This document shows positions 26,017-39,124 of a stretch of 64,000 nt of DNA, piece after piece. The stretch comes from Rhizobium sp. BK313. GTDB lineage: Bacteria; Pseudomonadota; Alphaproteobacteria; Rhizobiales; Rhizobiaceae. The position numbers and the translations under genes are program-made. Numbering within the stretch: position 1 is the stretch's first letter; every line of letters starts with the position of its first letter. Under the pieces are notes generated by a model. That model ran no database searches and was not told the origin of the DNA. It saw only the letters and a program-made list of their open reading frames with translations. The stretch lies in contig NZ_JACHZQ010000001.1 in the NCBI RefSeq assembly GCF_014193655.1, positions 496,001 to 560,000 on the forward strand, written 5' to 3'.

Positions 26017-26193
26017 ATACAGAGCCATTATCCTGTCATCTATAGCAGATTGCGACAGCCGATTTCCAGAAAATTCGGTGACTTATGGCGAGGCTGGTCT
26101 TGGCCGATCTCCGCTGAAGCCTGATTTTATGCACTCATCGGCCGGCGGGTTGGAGCACTCGTCGACCGCTGAGCGGGCAGGGGTATGTCTTCG

Positions 26194-27618
26194 CTAATGC
26201 TCCGTCATTCCGCTCGTCGGTACGGTCTCCACATGATGGAGCGTCGGCATGATCAGGATCACGCAGGCCGCAGCGGCGATCAGGCCAACGGCGGAGATGA
26301 TGCTCGCCATATGCATTTCGGCGACGAATTCACTGCCGGCCGCTGTGCCTAGGACGGCGCTGAACAGCGCAACGCCGATTGCGCCGCCGACCTGCCTTGC
26401 GGCATTCACCACGCCCGAAGCGATGCCGACGGATTGGGGATCGGCATAGGCCAATGTCGCTGACATCACCGAGGGGATCGCGAGCGCAATGCCTGCCCCG
26501 GCGATCATGAAGGTGGGGGCGACCATGAAGGCGCTCGCGTCAGCGCCGATGGAAAACATGGCGGCATAGCCGACCGTCGCCAACAGCAGGCCGACCATCA
26601 TGGTTGGGCGTATACCGAAATGCGCGGCAAGCCGGCCGGCCGCGACGTTGACGATCATGATAACGGCGCTCATCGGCACGAAGGCGACGCCAGCGGCAAA
26701 GGCGGATTTACCCTGCACCGTTTGGAAGAACAGGCTGAAGACGAAGATCATTCCATAGAAGACGAAGTTCAGGATGAAGCCCGCGAACGTCGCGACGGTG
26801 AAGCCGGTATTGCGAAACAGGCCAAGCGGCACCATCGGTTGGCGAATGCTGCTCTCGATAAAGAAGAAGGCGACGGCAAACAGGACGGCCACGATCAGGC
26901 CTGCCGCGATCCAGACGCCGCTACCGGCAACGTCGGCATGAGAGACGGCGGCTGTCAGGCACGCGAGCGCGGCGGCCGCGGTAAATTGACCGGCAAGGTC
27001 GAAATCGCGCTTCGTCCTCGCGAGCAGGGTCGGCCCATGGCGAAGCGTCAACCAGATGCCGATGATGCCGATCGGCACGTTCATGAGGAAGATCGTTCGC
27101 CAGCCGACGAGGCTGATCAAGGCTCCGCCGACTAGCGGACCCGCAGCGATGGCGAGGCTTCCCGAGCCAGCCCAGAGGCCGACGGCCTTGGCGCGTTCCC
27201 GGCTTTCCGGAAAGGCGCGTTGGAGCAGCGCCATGGCGGAAGGCACCAACAGTGCTGCTCCCAGGCCCTGCGCCACACGCGCCAGCGTCAGGATCAGGAA
27301 ATTCGGCGCTGCGCCGCAGACGAGCGACGCCGCGAGGAAGATGGCGAAGCCCCAGAGGAAGGTGGCGCGGGCGCCGATGCGGTCGCTGAGCGCGCCGGCG
27401 CTGAGGAGGAAGGTGGCATAGGAAAGCGTGTAGGCGTTCAGCACCCACTGCAACTCTTCAAGCGGCACGTGAAAAGAGGACTGCAACGATTCGACGGCGA
27501 CGTTGACCACCGAGACGTCGAGCGAAACCAGCATGATGCCGGTCATGGCGGCGAAAAGTACCATGAACGGCCGTGCTTCATTGGCGGCTTTCGCCTCCAC
27601 AATTTCTATGTCGGACAT
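26194..27618 (-). CDS. MFS exporter of the DHA2 (14-helix) drug efflux type
   Basis: A 474-residue transporter with fourteen predicted helices, of the EmrB/QacA group. LDVSVVNVAVESLQ is the helix-1 motif D, GALSDRIGARATFLWG is motif A and GSGSLAIAAGPLVGGAL is motif C for antiporters. It probably exports a drug or metabolite in exchange for protons. It is divergent from the LysR gene at 27768 across 149 bases, the usual layout for a regulator and its exporter. The substrate is unknown. Confidence 0.9.
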   Translation of the reverse strand: MSDIEIVEAKAANEARPFMVLFAAMTGIMLVSLDVSVVNVAVESLQSSFHVPLEELQWVLNAYTLSYATFLLSAGALSDRIGARATFLWGFAIFLAASLVCGAAPNFLILTLARVAQGLGAALLVPSAMALLQRAFPESRERAKAVGLWAGSGSLAIAAGPLVGGALISLVGWRTIFLMNVPIGIIGIWLTLRHGPTLLARTKRDFDLAGQFTAAAALACLTAAVSHADVAGSGVWIAAGLIVAVLFAVAFFFIESSIRQPMVPLGLFRNTGFTVATFAGFILNFVFYGMIFVFSLFFQTVQGKSAFAAGVAFVPMSAVIMIVNVAAGRLAAHFGIRPTMMVGLLLATVGYAAMFSIGADASAFMVAPTFMIAGAGIALAIPSVMSATLAYADPQSVGIASGVVNAARQVGGAIGVALFSAVLGTAAGSEFVAEMHMASIISAVGLIAAAACVILIMPTLHHVETVPTSGMTEH

Positions 27619-27677
27619 TTGACGATAACTTGTTTTCCAGGAGAGGAGCGAACGCGTGGGAGGGCATTCGCTCGAGA

Positions 27678-27691
27678 TAGAGCACTCTCTA
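27678..27691. promoter_or_regulatory. TAGAG-N4-CTCTA palindrome, candidate LysR site
   Basis: A perfect 5+5 inverted repeat starting with T and ending with A, in the divergent spacer between the DHA2 exporter and its LysR neighbour. Consistent with a LysR box; inferred. Confidence 0.4.
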
Positions 27692-27767
27692 GACCGATAT
27701 CGCCTGAGGGACTATCTGCTATAAACTGAAAACACTCTTTAGGGATTACGGCATAATCGGAGTCTAA

Positions 27768-28673
27768 ATGCGCGGCAGCGAATTCGCCGACCTCAGGGCC
27801 TTCATCACCATCGTGGAGCTCGGCACCTTCGCCCGCGCCGCGGCCCAGCTTCGCATTTCCCCCTCGACGCTCAGCCAGCGGATTCGTGAACTGGAAGAGC
27901 GTTTCGGCGTGCAGCTTCTCAATCGCACGACGCGCAGAGTATCGCTGACGGATGCCGGAACGCGGTTGATCGAGCGCATTCGGCCGGCAATGGCGGAGAT
28001 GGAAGCGGCGGTCGAGGACCTCGGGAACCTCGGCGACACGCCGCGCGGCACGGTGCGTCTGCATGCGCCGCGACTTGCGGCCACCACCTTCATCGAGCCG
28101 GCGCTTGGGCGCTTCCACCAGGCCTATCCGGAGATCACGCTCGACCTCGCCGTCGACGATACCGTCATCAATATCGTCGAGGCGGGTTTCGATGTCGGTA
28201 TCCGCCTTGGCGAGCTCCTCGAAAACGACATGATCGCCGTACCGCTCGGGCCGGATCTGCGGCAGATAGCGGTGGCTTCGCCGGAATATGTCGCCCGGCA
28301 TGGTTGCCCCGAAACGCCGGCGGATCTCTTGCAGCATCGCTGCATCAACTGGCGGCAGCCGGGAAGCAGCGGCATCTACAATTGGGATTTCCAGCGCAAC
28401 GGCCAATGGTTCGTGGTCGCGGTCAATGGGCCGCTTGTGGTTTCGGATCGCGCGTTTGCTATATCGGCAGCGCTGCAGGGTGTCGGCATTGCCTACTGGG
28501 CAGAGCACCGCGTGAGGCCGTTCATCGAAGAGGGCCGGCTCGTTCCCTTGCTGGAGGACTATTCGCCATCCTTTCCGGGATGGCACCTCTACTATCCCCG
28601 TCAGCGCCATATACCGCCGGCAGTCCGCACGCTGGTAGATTTTCTGAGGCGGGAGGGTCGCGAACGCCGATGA
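27768..28673 (+). CDS. LysR-family regulator divergent from the DHA2 exporter
   Basis: A 301-residue LysR regulator: helix-turn-helix at about 5-64 (GTFARAAAQLRISPSTLSQR), effector domain from about 90. It belongs to the CrgA/DmlR-like branch, judged by LNRTTRRVSLTDAG and FDVGIRLGELLENDMIAVPL. It probably regulates the divergent exporter. A perfect 15-base hairpin directly follows its stop, shared with convergent carB. Confidence 0.9.
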   Translation: MRGSEFADLRAFITIVELGTFARAAAQLRISPSTLSQRIRELEERFGVQLLNRTTRRVSLTDAGTRLIERIRPAMAEMEAAVEDLGNLGDTPRGTVRLHAPRLAATTFIEPALGRFHQAYPEITLDLAVDDTVINIVEAGFDVGIRLGELLENDMIAVPLGPDLRQIAVASPEYVARHGCPETPADLLQHRCINWRQPGSSGIYNWDFQRNGQWFVVAVNGPLVVSDRAFAISAALQGVGIAYWAEHRVRPFIEEGRLVPLLEDYSPSFPGWHLYYPRQRHIPPAVRTLVDFLRREGRERR

Positions 28674-28710
28674 GGGCAGCCCTTCTCTCAAATCAAGAGA
28701 AGGGCTGCCC
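28674..28710. terminator. Bidirectional terminator between LysR gene and carB
   Basis: GGGCAGCCCTTCTCT (28674-28688) and AGAGAAGGGCTGCCC (28696-28710) pair perfectly over 15 bases. The hairpin fills the gap between the two convergent stop codons almost exactly. Confidence 0.85.
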
Positions 28711-28711
28711 A

Positions 28712-32197
<3,486 letters not shown>

Positions 32198-32430
32198 GGG
32201 CTCACATCCGTTTTTTGTTGCGCGAAAAACCGGCCAGGGTGGGAGATCACCGGCCGGGGCGCATGGGCAAGTCTTTTCAGGCTAGAAGCGGCTTATAGGC
32301 AAATGTATTTGCAAACGGAACCCCATAAATCGCGGAATCGACAGGAATTCGGAAGAGACGGACGATAGTGCGAGGCGATCTGCCCGCGCTCGGTTTTTCC
32401 CGACCCATATCCCGTGGTTTTTCCTCGAAC

Positions 32431-33603
32431 TCAAGTATCGAGTATGTAATGCGGCACGAAGCGAGACGTATCGCGGGTGATGGGCGTATCATCCTCACGA
32501 ATGCCGATGCCGGCGGGCTGGCCGGCGACAATCCACGAGCCGATCACGGTCCAGTCGTTGCCGAAGCGCGGAAGCAGGTGCAATGCCTGCACGATATGGC
32601 CTTCCTCGCCGTAGGGTCCCTCGACATGATAGCTGCCATTGCCGGCTTCATAGTTGACGAGTGTCACATTGGCACCTTCGCGAGACAGCAGCGGTTTACG
32701 GACATAGCGATCCCCGAGATCGCCGATGCGCGGATCATCCTCGAAATAAGCAGGCAGCAGATTTTCATGGCCGGGGAACATCTCCCATAGCACCGGCAGC
32801 AGCCCCTTGTTGGACAGTGTGAGTTTCCAAAGGGGCTCGATTACACGCGTGGGCGTCCACGGCAGATGCCGGCCGAAAGGCTCGCGCACCATGTCTTCTA
32901 GAGGATAGAGCTTGAACAGGCAGTCGATGCGCTCGTCCTGAAGATCGATCAGCCAATGTTTGTGGTCGACGCCGATATCGGGCATTGCAATCAGCTTCGT
33001 CTTGCAGCCTGCCTGGGCCGCGCAATCGACGAGGTAGTTGAGTGTCACCAGGTCCTCTTCCGATTCCAGCATGCCGGCGAAATGCAAGCGTTGGGATGGG
33101 CCGGCGAGAAAACGCAAAGCTTCGATCAGGCGTTCGTGGATGGAGTTGAACTGGTCGGCGGCCGGCGAGATCTGTCCGCGCGCCTTCATGTCCTCCAGCC
33201 ATCGCCATTGGAAAACGGCGCTTTCAAACAGGCTGGTCGGCGTGTCGGCATTGAATTCGAGCAGCTTTGCCGGACCGTTGCCATCATAGGAGAGGTCGAA
33301 ACGGCCATAAAGATCGCGCTCATGGCTGCGCCAGGAGCGGAGGACAGCGTCGTGATAGGCTTGCGGAATGGCCATTCGCTGCATCAGCGCACCATCCGAA
33401 ACGATCCTGTCGACGGCGGCATAGCACATTCGCAGCAGCTTCGCGGAAGGATCTTCCAGCCTTGTTTCTACCTCCTCGAGGGTAAAGGCGTAGGCGTGCC
33501 GCTCATCCCAGTAACGCTGCCCGTACATAGAGTGGATGGTGAACCCACAAGCTTCGGCGTCGGCCTTCCAATCGGGCCGCTCGTTCATGACAACGCGTTT
33601 CAT
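32431..33603 (-). CDS. Glutathionylspermidine synthase-family ATP-grasp protein, YgiC-like
   Basis: A 390-residue protein of the GSP_synth family. FDLSYDGNGPAKLLEFNADT, FESAVFQWRW, YVRKPLLSREGANV and GSWIVAGQPAGIGIRED are the family blocks, including the ATP-grasp metal and phosphate residues. In E. coli the YgiC and YjfC members lack the amidase half of true Gsp synthase; the same is true here. It probably forms a peptide-type bond on an unknown amine. It follows the DUF1190 lipoprotein gene by 12 bases, the same pairing as E. coli ygiB-ygiC. Confidence 0.88.
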   Translation of the reverse strand: MKRVVMNERPDWKADAEACGFTIHSMYGQRYWDERHAYAFTLEEVETRLEDPSAKLLRMCYAAVDRIVSDGALMQRMAIPQAYHDAVLRSWRSHERDLYGRFDLSYDGNGPAKLLEFNADTPTSLFESAVFQWRWLEDMKARGQISPAADQFNSIHERLIEALRFLAGPSQRLHFAGMLESEEDLVTLNYLVDCAAQAGCKTKLIAMPDIGVDHKHWLIDLQDERIDCLFKLYPLEDMVREPFGRHLPWTPTRVIEPLWKLTLSNKGLLPVLWEMFPGHENLLPAYFEDDPRIGDLGDRYVRKPLLSREGANVTLVNYEAGNGSYHVEGPYGEEGHIVQALHLLPRFGNDWTVIGSWIVAGQPAGIGIREDDTPITRDTSRFVPHYILDT

Positions 33604-33615
33604 CGCCTCACCGCC

Positions 33616-34200
33616 TTAGCCCGAAAGGTGGAAGCCGCGAAAACCCCAGCCGCCGCGTTCCACTGCGCTGGCCGAGCGTGTGGACTGCTCGGAGGACGAT
33701 CTCCAGATGCCACCACCTCCGCCGCCCGAAGACGACGACGATTGCGTATCGTCATCTCTTTTCTTTGCGGCATAGGAGGGCTTTCCAAGCAAAGTGCCGT
33801 TTGCAAGGCTGTGGCCGGTCGCCGTTCGGAAATCGTTGCTGCCGTTCGGCCGATAGAGTGCCTTGGCGTCGAGCGTTCTGGAGGCGCTGCCGACGATGTA
33901 CCCAGCCAACAAAGGAATGAAGTGGCCTGTGCCTGCCTGATGCAGGCTGGTCGTCGGCTGGCAATTGTTGACGCCATAGTCCTTTTCGCAGTTCGCCGCA
34001 GTTTCATAGGCAGGCGCATTCTGTTCACGCTCGGTTTCGGCGGCGGCAAATTGGGATCGGCATTCGGCAGCAGAGAAGACTTCACCTGCGATACAGGCAT
34101 CGACGTCCTTGTAGATCTGGACTGTTTCTTCCTTCTGGCCACAGCCTGTCAGCGCTGCCGTTCCCATCAGCAGCAGGGACACACTCATCGATCGTTTCAT
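33616..34200 (-). CDS. DUF1190 lipoprotein, YgiB-like
   Basis: A 194-residue exported lipoprotein. The signal peptide ends in LTGCG, a lipobox, so the mature protein begins at a lipidated Cys. The N-terminal part, YKDVDACIAGEVFSAAECRS and NCEKDYGVNNCQ, has four cysteines typical of DUF1190. The C-terminus is a low-complexity Ser/Gly stretch including GGGGGG. The ATG at 34200 has GAGGG upstream; a TTG one codon earlier is not needed. It heads a two-gene operon with the YgiC-like gene. Function is unknown; an envelope role is likely. Confidence 0.82.
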   Translation of the reverse strand: MKRSMSVSLLLMGTAALTGCGQKEETVQIYKDVDACIAGEVFSAAECRSQFAAAETEREQNAPAYETAANCEKDYGVNNCQPTTSLHQAGTGHFIPLLAGYIVGSASRTLDAKALYRPNGSNDFRTATGHSLANGTLLGKPSYAAKKRDDDTQSSSSSGGGGGGIWRSSSEQSTRSASAVERGGWGFRGFHLSG

Positions 34201-34203
34201 CAA

Positions 34204-34535
34204 ACCCTCGGCGCATAGCGCATACGTTCACGCGCCTTTACATTTCAATTATGACGCGCATATAGGTCACTCAACTGCAATGTCCGCGAAAGGCGGGATT
34301 GCGGTTGTCCACATGACCGTAAAATGCAACGTAAAGAATATTGGCGCGTGCAACCAAGTAGGTTTGCGCCTGAGATATTTAAAGAATGGCCGCCCAGTTT
34401 TTGTTGGTATCGAAGGTTCGATGCGCGCAATGATGAATTTTTTCTTTCTGGTTTTCATAATTTACGGTGACACGGTATATTTCAGAAAGAGCTAGACTTG
34501 TTCTCTCAAGGACCTGCATCGCCGGGAGGTGCATT
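34204..34535. other. AT-rich divergent spacer
   Basis: No gene supported. It separates the YgiB-like operon from the metallopeptidase gene and must hold both promoters. The AT content is higher than in flanking genes. A 71-codon open frame at 34280-34495 has no ribosome site and no family features. Confidence 0.45.
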
Positions 34536-35474
34536 ATGGATTGGAAGGGACGTCGGCAATCCGACAATATCGAGGATGAACGCGGCTCGTCGCCGATGAG
34601 GGGCGGCTCGGGAGGTGGTCCCTTCGGCGGCGGTATGGGCTTTCCCGGCGGCGGCATGCGGCGCGGCGGCGGCTTGAGCATCAGCACGATTATCATTCTG
34701 GTGGTGATTTTCCTGGTGCTGAAGGCCATGGGTATCGACGTGATGGGGCTGTTGCAGCAGGGCGGCGCCCTGGATGGTGGCACCGGGCCTGGTTACGAAC
34801 AGAGCGATTCGAGCGGCGGTAATGCCCCGCCCGCCAACGACGAGATGAAGCAGTTCGTGGCGACGGTGCTCGCCGATACGGAAGACACATGGACCGGCAT
34901 CTTCAAGTCGATGGGCCAGACCTACACCGATCCGAAACTGGTGCTGTTCTCGGGCCGTTTCCCTTCAGCCTGCGGCACGGCCTCGGCAGCAACCGGGCCG
35001 TTCTATTGCCCGAGTGACCAGAAGGTCTATCTCGACATGGCCTTCTTCCAGCAGATGAAGGATCAGTTCGGCGCTGCCGGCGATTTTGCGCAGGCCTATG
35101 TGATCGCGCACGAAGTCGGCCACCATGTTCAGGACCTGCTCGGCATTCTGCCGAAGTTCAATCAAGCGCGCCAGAATATGAGCGAGGCGGATGCGAACAA
35201 GTTGTCGGTGCGCATCGAGCTGCAAGCCGACTGCTTTGCCGGCATCTGGGGAAAGTTCACTCAACAGAAGGGCATTCTGCAGGAAGGCGACCTCGAAGAG
35301 GCGCTGAATGCCGCGCAGCAGATCGGCGACGACACGCTCCAAAAGCGCAGCCAGGGCTATGTCGTCCCGGACAGTTTCAACCATGGTACTTCGGCGCAGC
35401 GCGTGAAATGGTTCAAACAGGGCTTCGGATCCGGCAAGCTCAGCGACTGCGATACGCTGAACAATCCGGTGTGA
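34536..35474 (+). CDS. Membrane-anchored neutral zinc metallopeptidase, YpfJ-like
   Basis: A 312-residue protein. The N-terminal 45 residues are cytoplasmic and Gly/Met/Arg-rich. A helix at about 48-68 (LSISTIIILVVIFLVLKAMG) anchors it, and the peptidase domain is outside. The zinc motif HEVGHHVQ and the downstream ELQADCFAGIW supply the three zinc ligands and the catalytic Glu. PSACGTASAATGPFYCPSD is a family block. The ATG at 34536 has GGGAGGT upstream. The target is unknown. Confidence 0.9.
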   Translation: MDWKGRRQSDNIEDERGSSPMRGGSGGGPFGGGMGFPGGGMRRGGGLSISTIIILVVIFLVLKAMGIDVMGLLQQGGALDGGTGPGYEQSDSSGGNAPPANDEMKQFVATVLADTEDTWTGIFKSMGQTYTDPKLVLFSGRFPSACGTASAATGPFYCPSDQKVYLDMAFFQQMKDQFGAAGDFAQAYVIAHEVGHHVQDLLGILPKFNQARQNMSEADANKLSVRIELQADCFAGIWGKFTQQKGILQEGDLEEALNAAQQIGDDTLQKRSQGYVVPDSFNHGTSAQRVKWFKQGFGSGKLSDCDTLNNPV

Positions 35475-35481
35475 GTTCCAG

Positions 35482-35517
35482 CGCCTTCTCCCCTCGGCCA
35501 TACGAGGGGAGAAGGCG
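35482..35517. repeat. Palindromic repeat acting as bidirectional terminator
   Basis: CGCCTTCTCCCCTCG (35482-35496) pairs perfectly with CGAGGGGAGAAGGCG (35503-35517). The core matches the repeat within the sortase gene at 7487-7508. It sits between convergent stop codons. Confidence 0.75.
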
Positions 35518-35526
35518 GAGCCGCTT

Positions 35527-36519
<993 letters not shown>

Positions 36520-36579
36520 TTCAGTTCTCCTTGGTCAGCGGCGCCCTCGTCATCTTTAAGCGGCGTCTTCGAGAATGGT

Positions 36580-36616
36580 TTTACTCTATCGGCTTTTGTG
36601 CGATAATCTGGGTAAA
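36580..36616. promoter_or_regulatory. Nested inverted repeat in the AKR/LysR spacer
   Basis: TTTAC (36580-36584) with GTAAA (36612-36616), and inside it ATCG (36588-36591) with CGAT (36601-36604). It lies between the divergent starts where a LysR regulator would bind. Confidence 0.35.
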
Positions 36617-36645
36617 TCGAAACGGGTTGTTTGAAATTTTGTACA

Positions 36646-37557
36646 ATGGATGATTTGCCGCTTGCCGACCTCGATGCCTTTGCCGCCGTTGCCCGCGAGC
36701 GCAGTTTTCGTGAGGCAGCACGCAAGCGCCATGTCTCCGCGTCATCATTGAGTGAAGCGCTGCGACGGCTCGAAGAGCGGCTCGGTGTACGCCTGCTCAA
36801 CCGTACCACCCGCAGCGTCACGCCGACAGAGGCGGGCGAGCGGCTGATCGAGCGGCTGACGCCGGCGATAGGCGAAATCGCCACCGCGCTCGACGATATC
36901 AATACATTTCGTGACAGTCTTGGCGGAACTTTGCGGCTGAATGTGCCGACGGTGGCTGCCATCGTCATCATGCCGGGGATCATCAACCGCTTTCTCAAAG
37001 CCTATCCAGGCATCTCGGTCGAAATCGTCGCCGAAGACAGTTTTATCGATGTGCTGGCGGCGGGCTATGATGCTGGCATTCGTTATGATGAGCGGCTGGA
37101 ACGGGACATGATCGCCGTGCCGATCGGGCCGCGGCAGCAACGCTACATCACCGCCGCGTCTCCGGCCTATCTTGCGGCAAATGGTACGCCCCGTCACCCG
37201 CGCGACATTCTCGACCATCGCTGCATCCGCCACCGCTTCGTCAGCGGTTCGGCCTTTCCCTGGGAGTTCGAAAAGGACGGGGAGACGGTCGTTATTTCGC
37301 CACCCATGGTTCTCGCCACCAATTCGGTCGATATCGAACGCAGCGCTGCCGTGGAGGGTCACGGCCTCATCCGGACCTTCACGGAATTCGTTGCGCCACA
37401 GATCGCGAGCGGTGACCTGATACCGATTCTCGAAGACTGGGAAGCAGCTTTTGCCGGCCCGTTTCTCTATTATGCAAGCCGCCGCCACATGCCGGCGCCG
37501 CTTCGGGCCTTCCTCGATTTTCTGAAATTGGAGCAGCGCCGGATGAACGAGGTGTAG
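36646..37557 (+). CDS. LysR-family regulator divergent from the aldo/keto reductase
   Basis: A 303-residue regulator: helix-turn-helix at about 8-66 (RSFREAARKRHVSASSLSEA), effector domain from about 92. The linker LLNRTTRSVTPTEAG places it in the same CrgA/DmlR-like branch as the regulator at 27768. The ATG at 36646 is used; the TTG at 36631 has no better site. It probably activates the divergent reductase in response to an unknown aldehyde or quinone. The ribosome site is weak. Confidence 0.88.
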   Translation: MDDLPLADLDAFAAVARERSFREAARKRHVSASSLSEALRRLEERLGVRLLNRTTRSVTPTEAGERLIERLTPAIGEIATALDDINTFRDSLGGTLRLNVPTVAAIVIMPGIINRFLKAYPGISVEIVAEDSFIDVLAAGYDAGIRYDERLERDMIAVPIGPRQQRYITAASPAYLAANGTPRHPRDILDHRCIRHRFVSGSAFPWEFEKDGETVVISPPMVLATNSVDIERSAAVEGHGLIRTFTEFVAPQIASGDLIPILEDWEAAFAGPFLYYASRRHMPAPLRAFLDFLKLEQRRMNEV

Positions 37558-37720
37558 GCGTCATCTTTGCGCCAAGGATCAAAAAAATCGGCCGATAAAT
37601 CAAGAAGATTGAAGCGTTCACTGATTGTTTCCGGCAAAATCTTTAGGTAAGGGGGACGCTCCGGTTTTTCGTTCACGTTCTGTCTCTTCATGGAGATGGG
37701 GCCCCCAATAGGCAAACTCC

Positions 37721-38977
37721 ATGATGGATCAGAAATTCGTACGTCGCGGCCTGTTCCTGGTCTTCATCATCTTGTTCCTCGACGTCATCGGCATTGCCAT
37801 CATCATGCCGGTCATGCCGAAATACCTGGAAGAGCTGACGGGCGCTTCGGTCAGCGAGGCGGCCACAGACGGCGGCTGGCTGCTGCTTGCCTATGCCGCC
37901 ATGCAGTTCTTGTTCTCGCCGCTGATCGGCAATTTGAGCGACCGTTTCGGCCGCCGTCCGATCTTGCTTGCCTCCGTGCTGACCTTCGCGATCGACAATT
38001 TTATCTGCGCCATTGCCGGTACCTATTGGATATTGTTCGCTGGCCGTATCCTGGCCGGCATCAGCGGGGCGAGTTTCTCGACATGCTCTGCTTATATCGC
38101 CGACATCAGCACCGACGAGAACCGGGCGAAGAATTTCGGCCTGATCGGCATGGCCTTCGGTGTCGGCTTTGTGCTCGGCCCCGTCATTGGCGGTTTCCTC
38201 GGTGAGTTCGGTCCGCGCGCACCCTTTTATGGCGCCGCGGCGCTCTCATTCCTGAACTTTATCGGCGCTTTTTTCCTGCTGCCGGAAACGCTGGAAGCAA
38301 AGAACCGTCGTCGTTTCGAGTTCTGGCGCGCCAGTCCGCTCGGTGCGTTGCGGCAGGTGCGTCGTTATCGGGGCCTCGGTTGGATATTCGTCGTCATGTT
38401 CTTCAACTGGCTGGCGCATGGCGTCTTTCCGGCCGTCTGGTCCTTTGTCACATCCTATCGTTATGGGTGGACCTCGTGGGAGATCGGCATTTCGCTCGGC
38501 ACCTACGGCATCGGTATGGCGCTGGTAATGGGGTTCGCTTTGCCCCGCATCGTGCCGATACTCGGCGAATGGAAGACTGTGGTGTTCGGGCTTATTTTCT
38601 CGGGAGTAGGCCTGCTGGGATATGCCTTCGCCTGGCAGGGCTGGATGGTCTATGCCGTCATCGTGGTTACGGTGATCGAAAACGTCTCGGATGCGCCGCT
38701 GCGCTCCATCGCTGCAAGTAAAGTGCCGCCGTCGGCGCAGGGCGAACTGCAAGGCGCTCTCGGTAGCCTCACCAGCATTACCGCGATCATCGGACCGGTG
38801 TTGTTTCCCTATCTGTTTCGCTATTTCACCGCGCCAACCGCACCGGTCGTCTTCGCCGGCGCGCCGTTCATCATGTCGGCGATCCTCATCCTTGCTGCGG
38901 TGATCGTCTTTGTTGCCAAGGTGCATAAGGATGAGCCGAAAGCCGTGGCGGAGCCATCCGTTCAAGAAGTGGCCTAA
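37721..38977 (+). CDS. TetA-like MFS exporter (12 helices)
   Basis: A 418-residue transporter of the TCR/Tet group of the major facilitators. [19 protein letters not shown] is the helix-1 signature with its Asp, [17 protein letters not shown] is motif A, and [19 protein letters not shown] is motif C. Chromosomal relatives in soil bacteria export diverse compounds, so tetracycline resistance is not implied. No TetR gene is adjacent. The ribosome site before the tandem ATG codons is poor. A hairpin follows the stop. Confidence 0.87.
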   Translation: MMDQKFVRRGLFLVFIILFLDVIGIAIIMPVMPKYLEELTGASVSEAATDGGWLLLAYAAMQFLFSPLIGNLSDRFGRRPILLASVLTFAIDNFICAIAGTYWILFAGRILAGISGASFSTCSAYIADISTDENRAKNFGLIGMAFGVGFVLGPVIGGFLGEFGPRAPFYGAAALSFLNFIGAFFLLPETLEAKNRRRFEFWRASPLGALRQVRRYRGLGWIFVVMFFNWLAHGVFPAVWSFVTSYRYGWTSWEIGISLGTYGIGMALVMGFALPRIVPILGEWKTVVFGLIFSGVGLLGYAFAWQGWMVYAVIVVTVIENVSDAPLRSIAASKVPPSAQGELQGALGSLTSITAIIGPVLFPYLFRYFTAPTAPVVFAGAPFIMSAILILAAVIVFVAKVHKDEPKAVAEPSVQEVA

Positions 38978-38981
38978 ATAA

Positions 38982-39008
38982 TCATCAGATATTTTGATGA
39001 TCTGATGA
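38982..39008 (+). terminator. Hairpin after the TetA-like gene
   Basis: TCATCAGAT (38982-38990) pairs with ATCTGATGA (39000-39008), a nine-base perfect stem with an AT-rich loop and only a short T-rich tail. Confidence 0.55.
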
Positions 39009-39124
39009 ATTCTTCAGCATCAAGGCTTTGCCGACTGGCTTTTCGGGCGAAGTTGCGTTAAGTCGACAAGCTTGCGCACCCTAGGGTAGGGCGGTTTGCG
39101 CTGTCTTAAAATCGAGTTTTCGAG

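Noticed and set aside
34280..34495. 71-codon frame in the AT-rich spacer before the metallopeptidase gene
   Set aside because: No ribosome site and no recognisable features.
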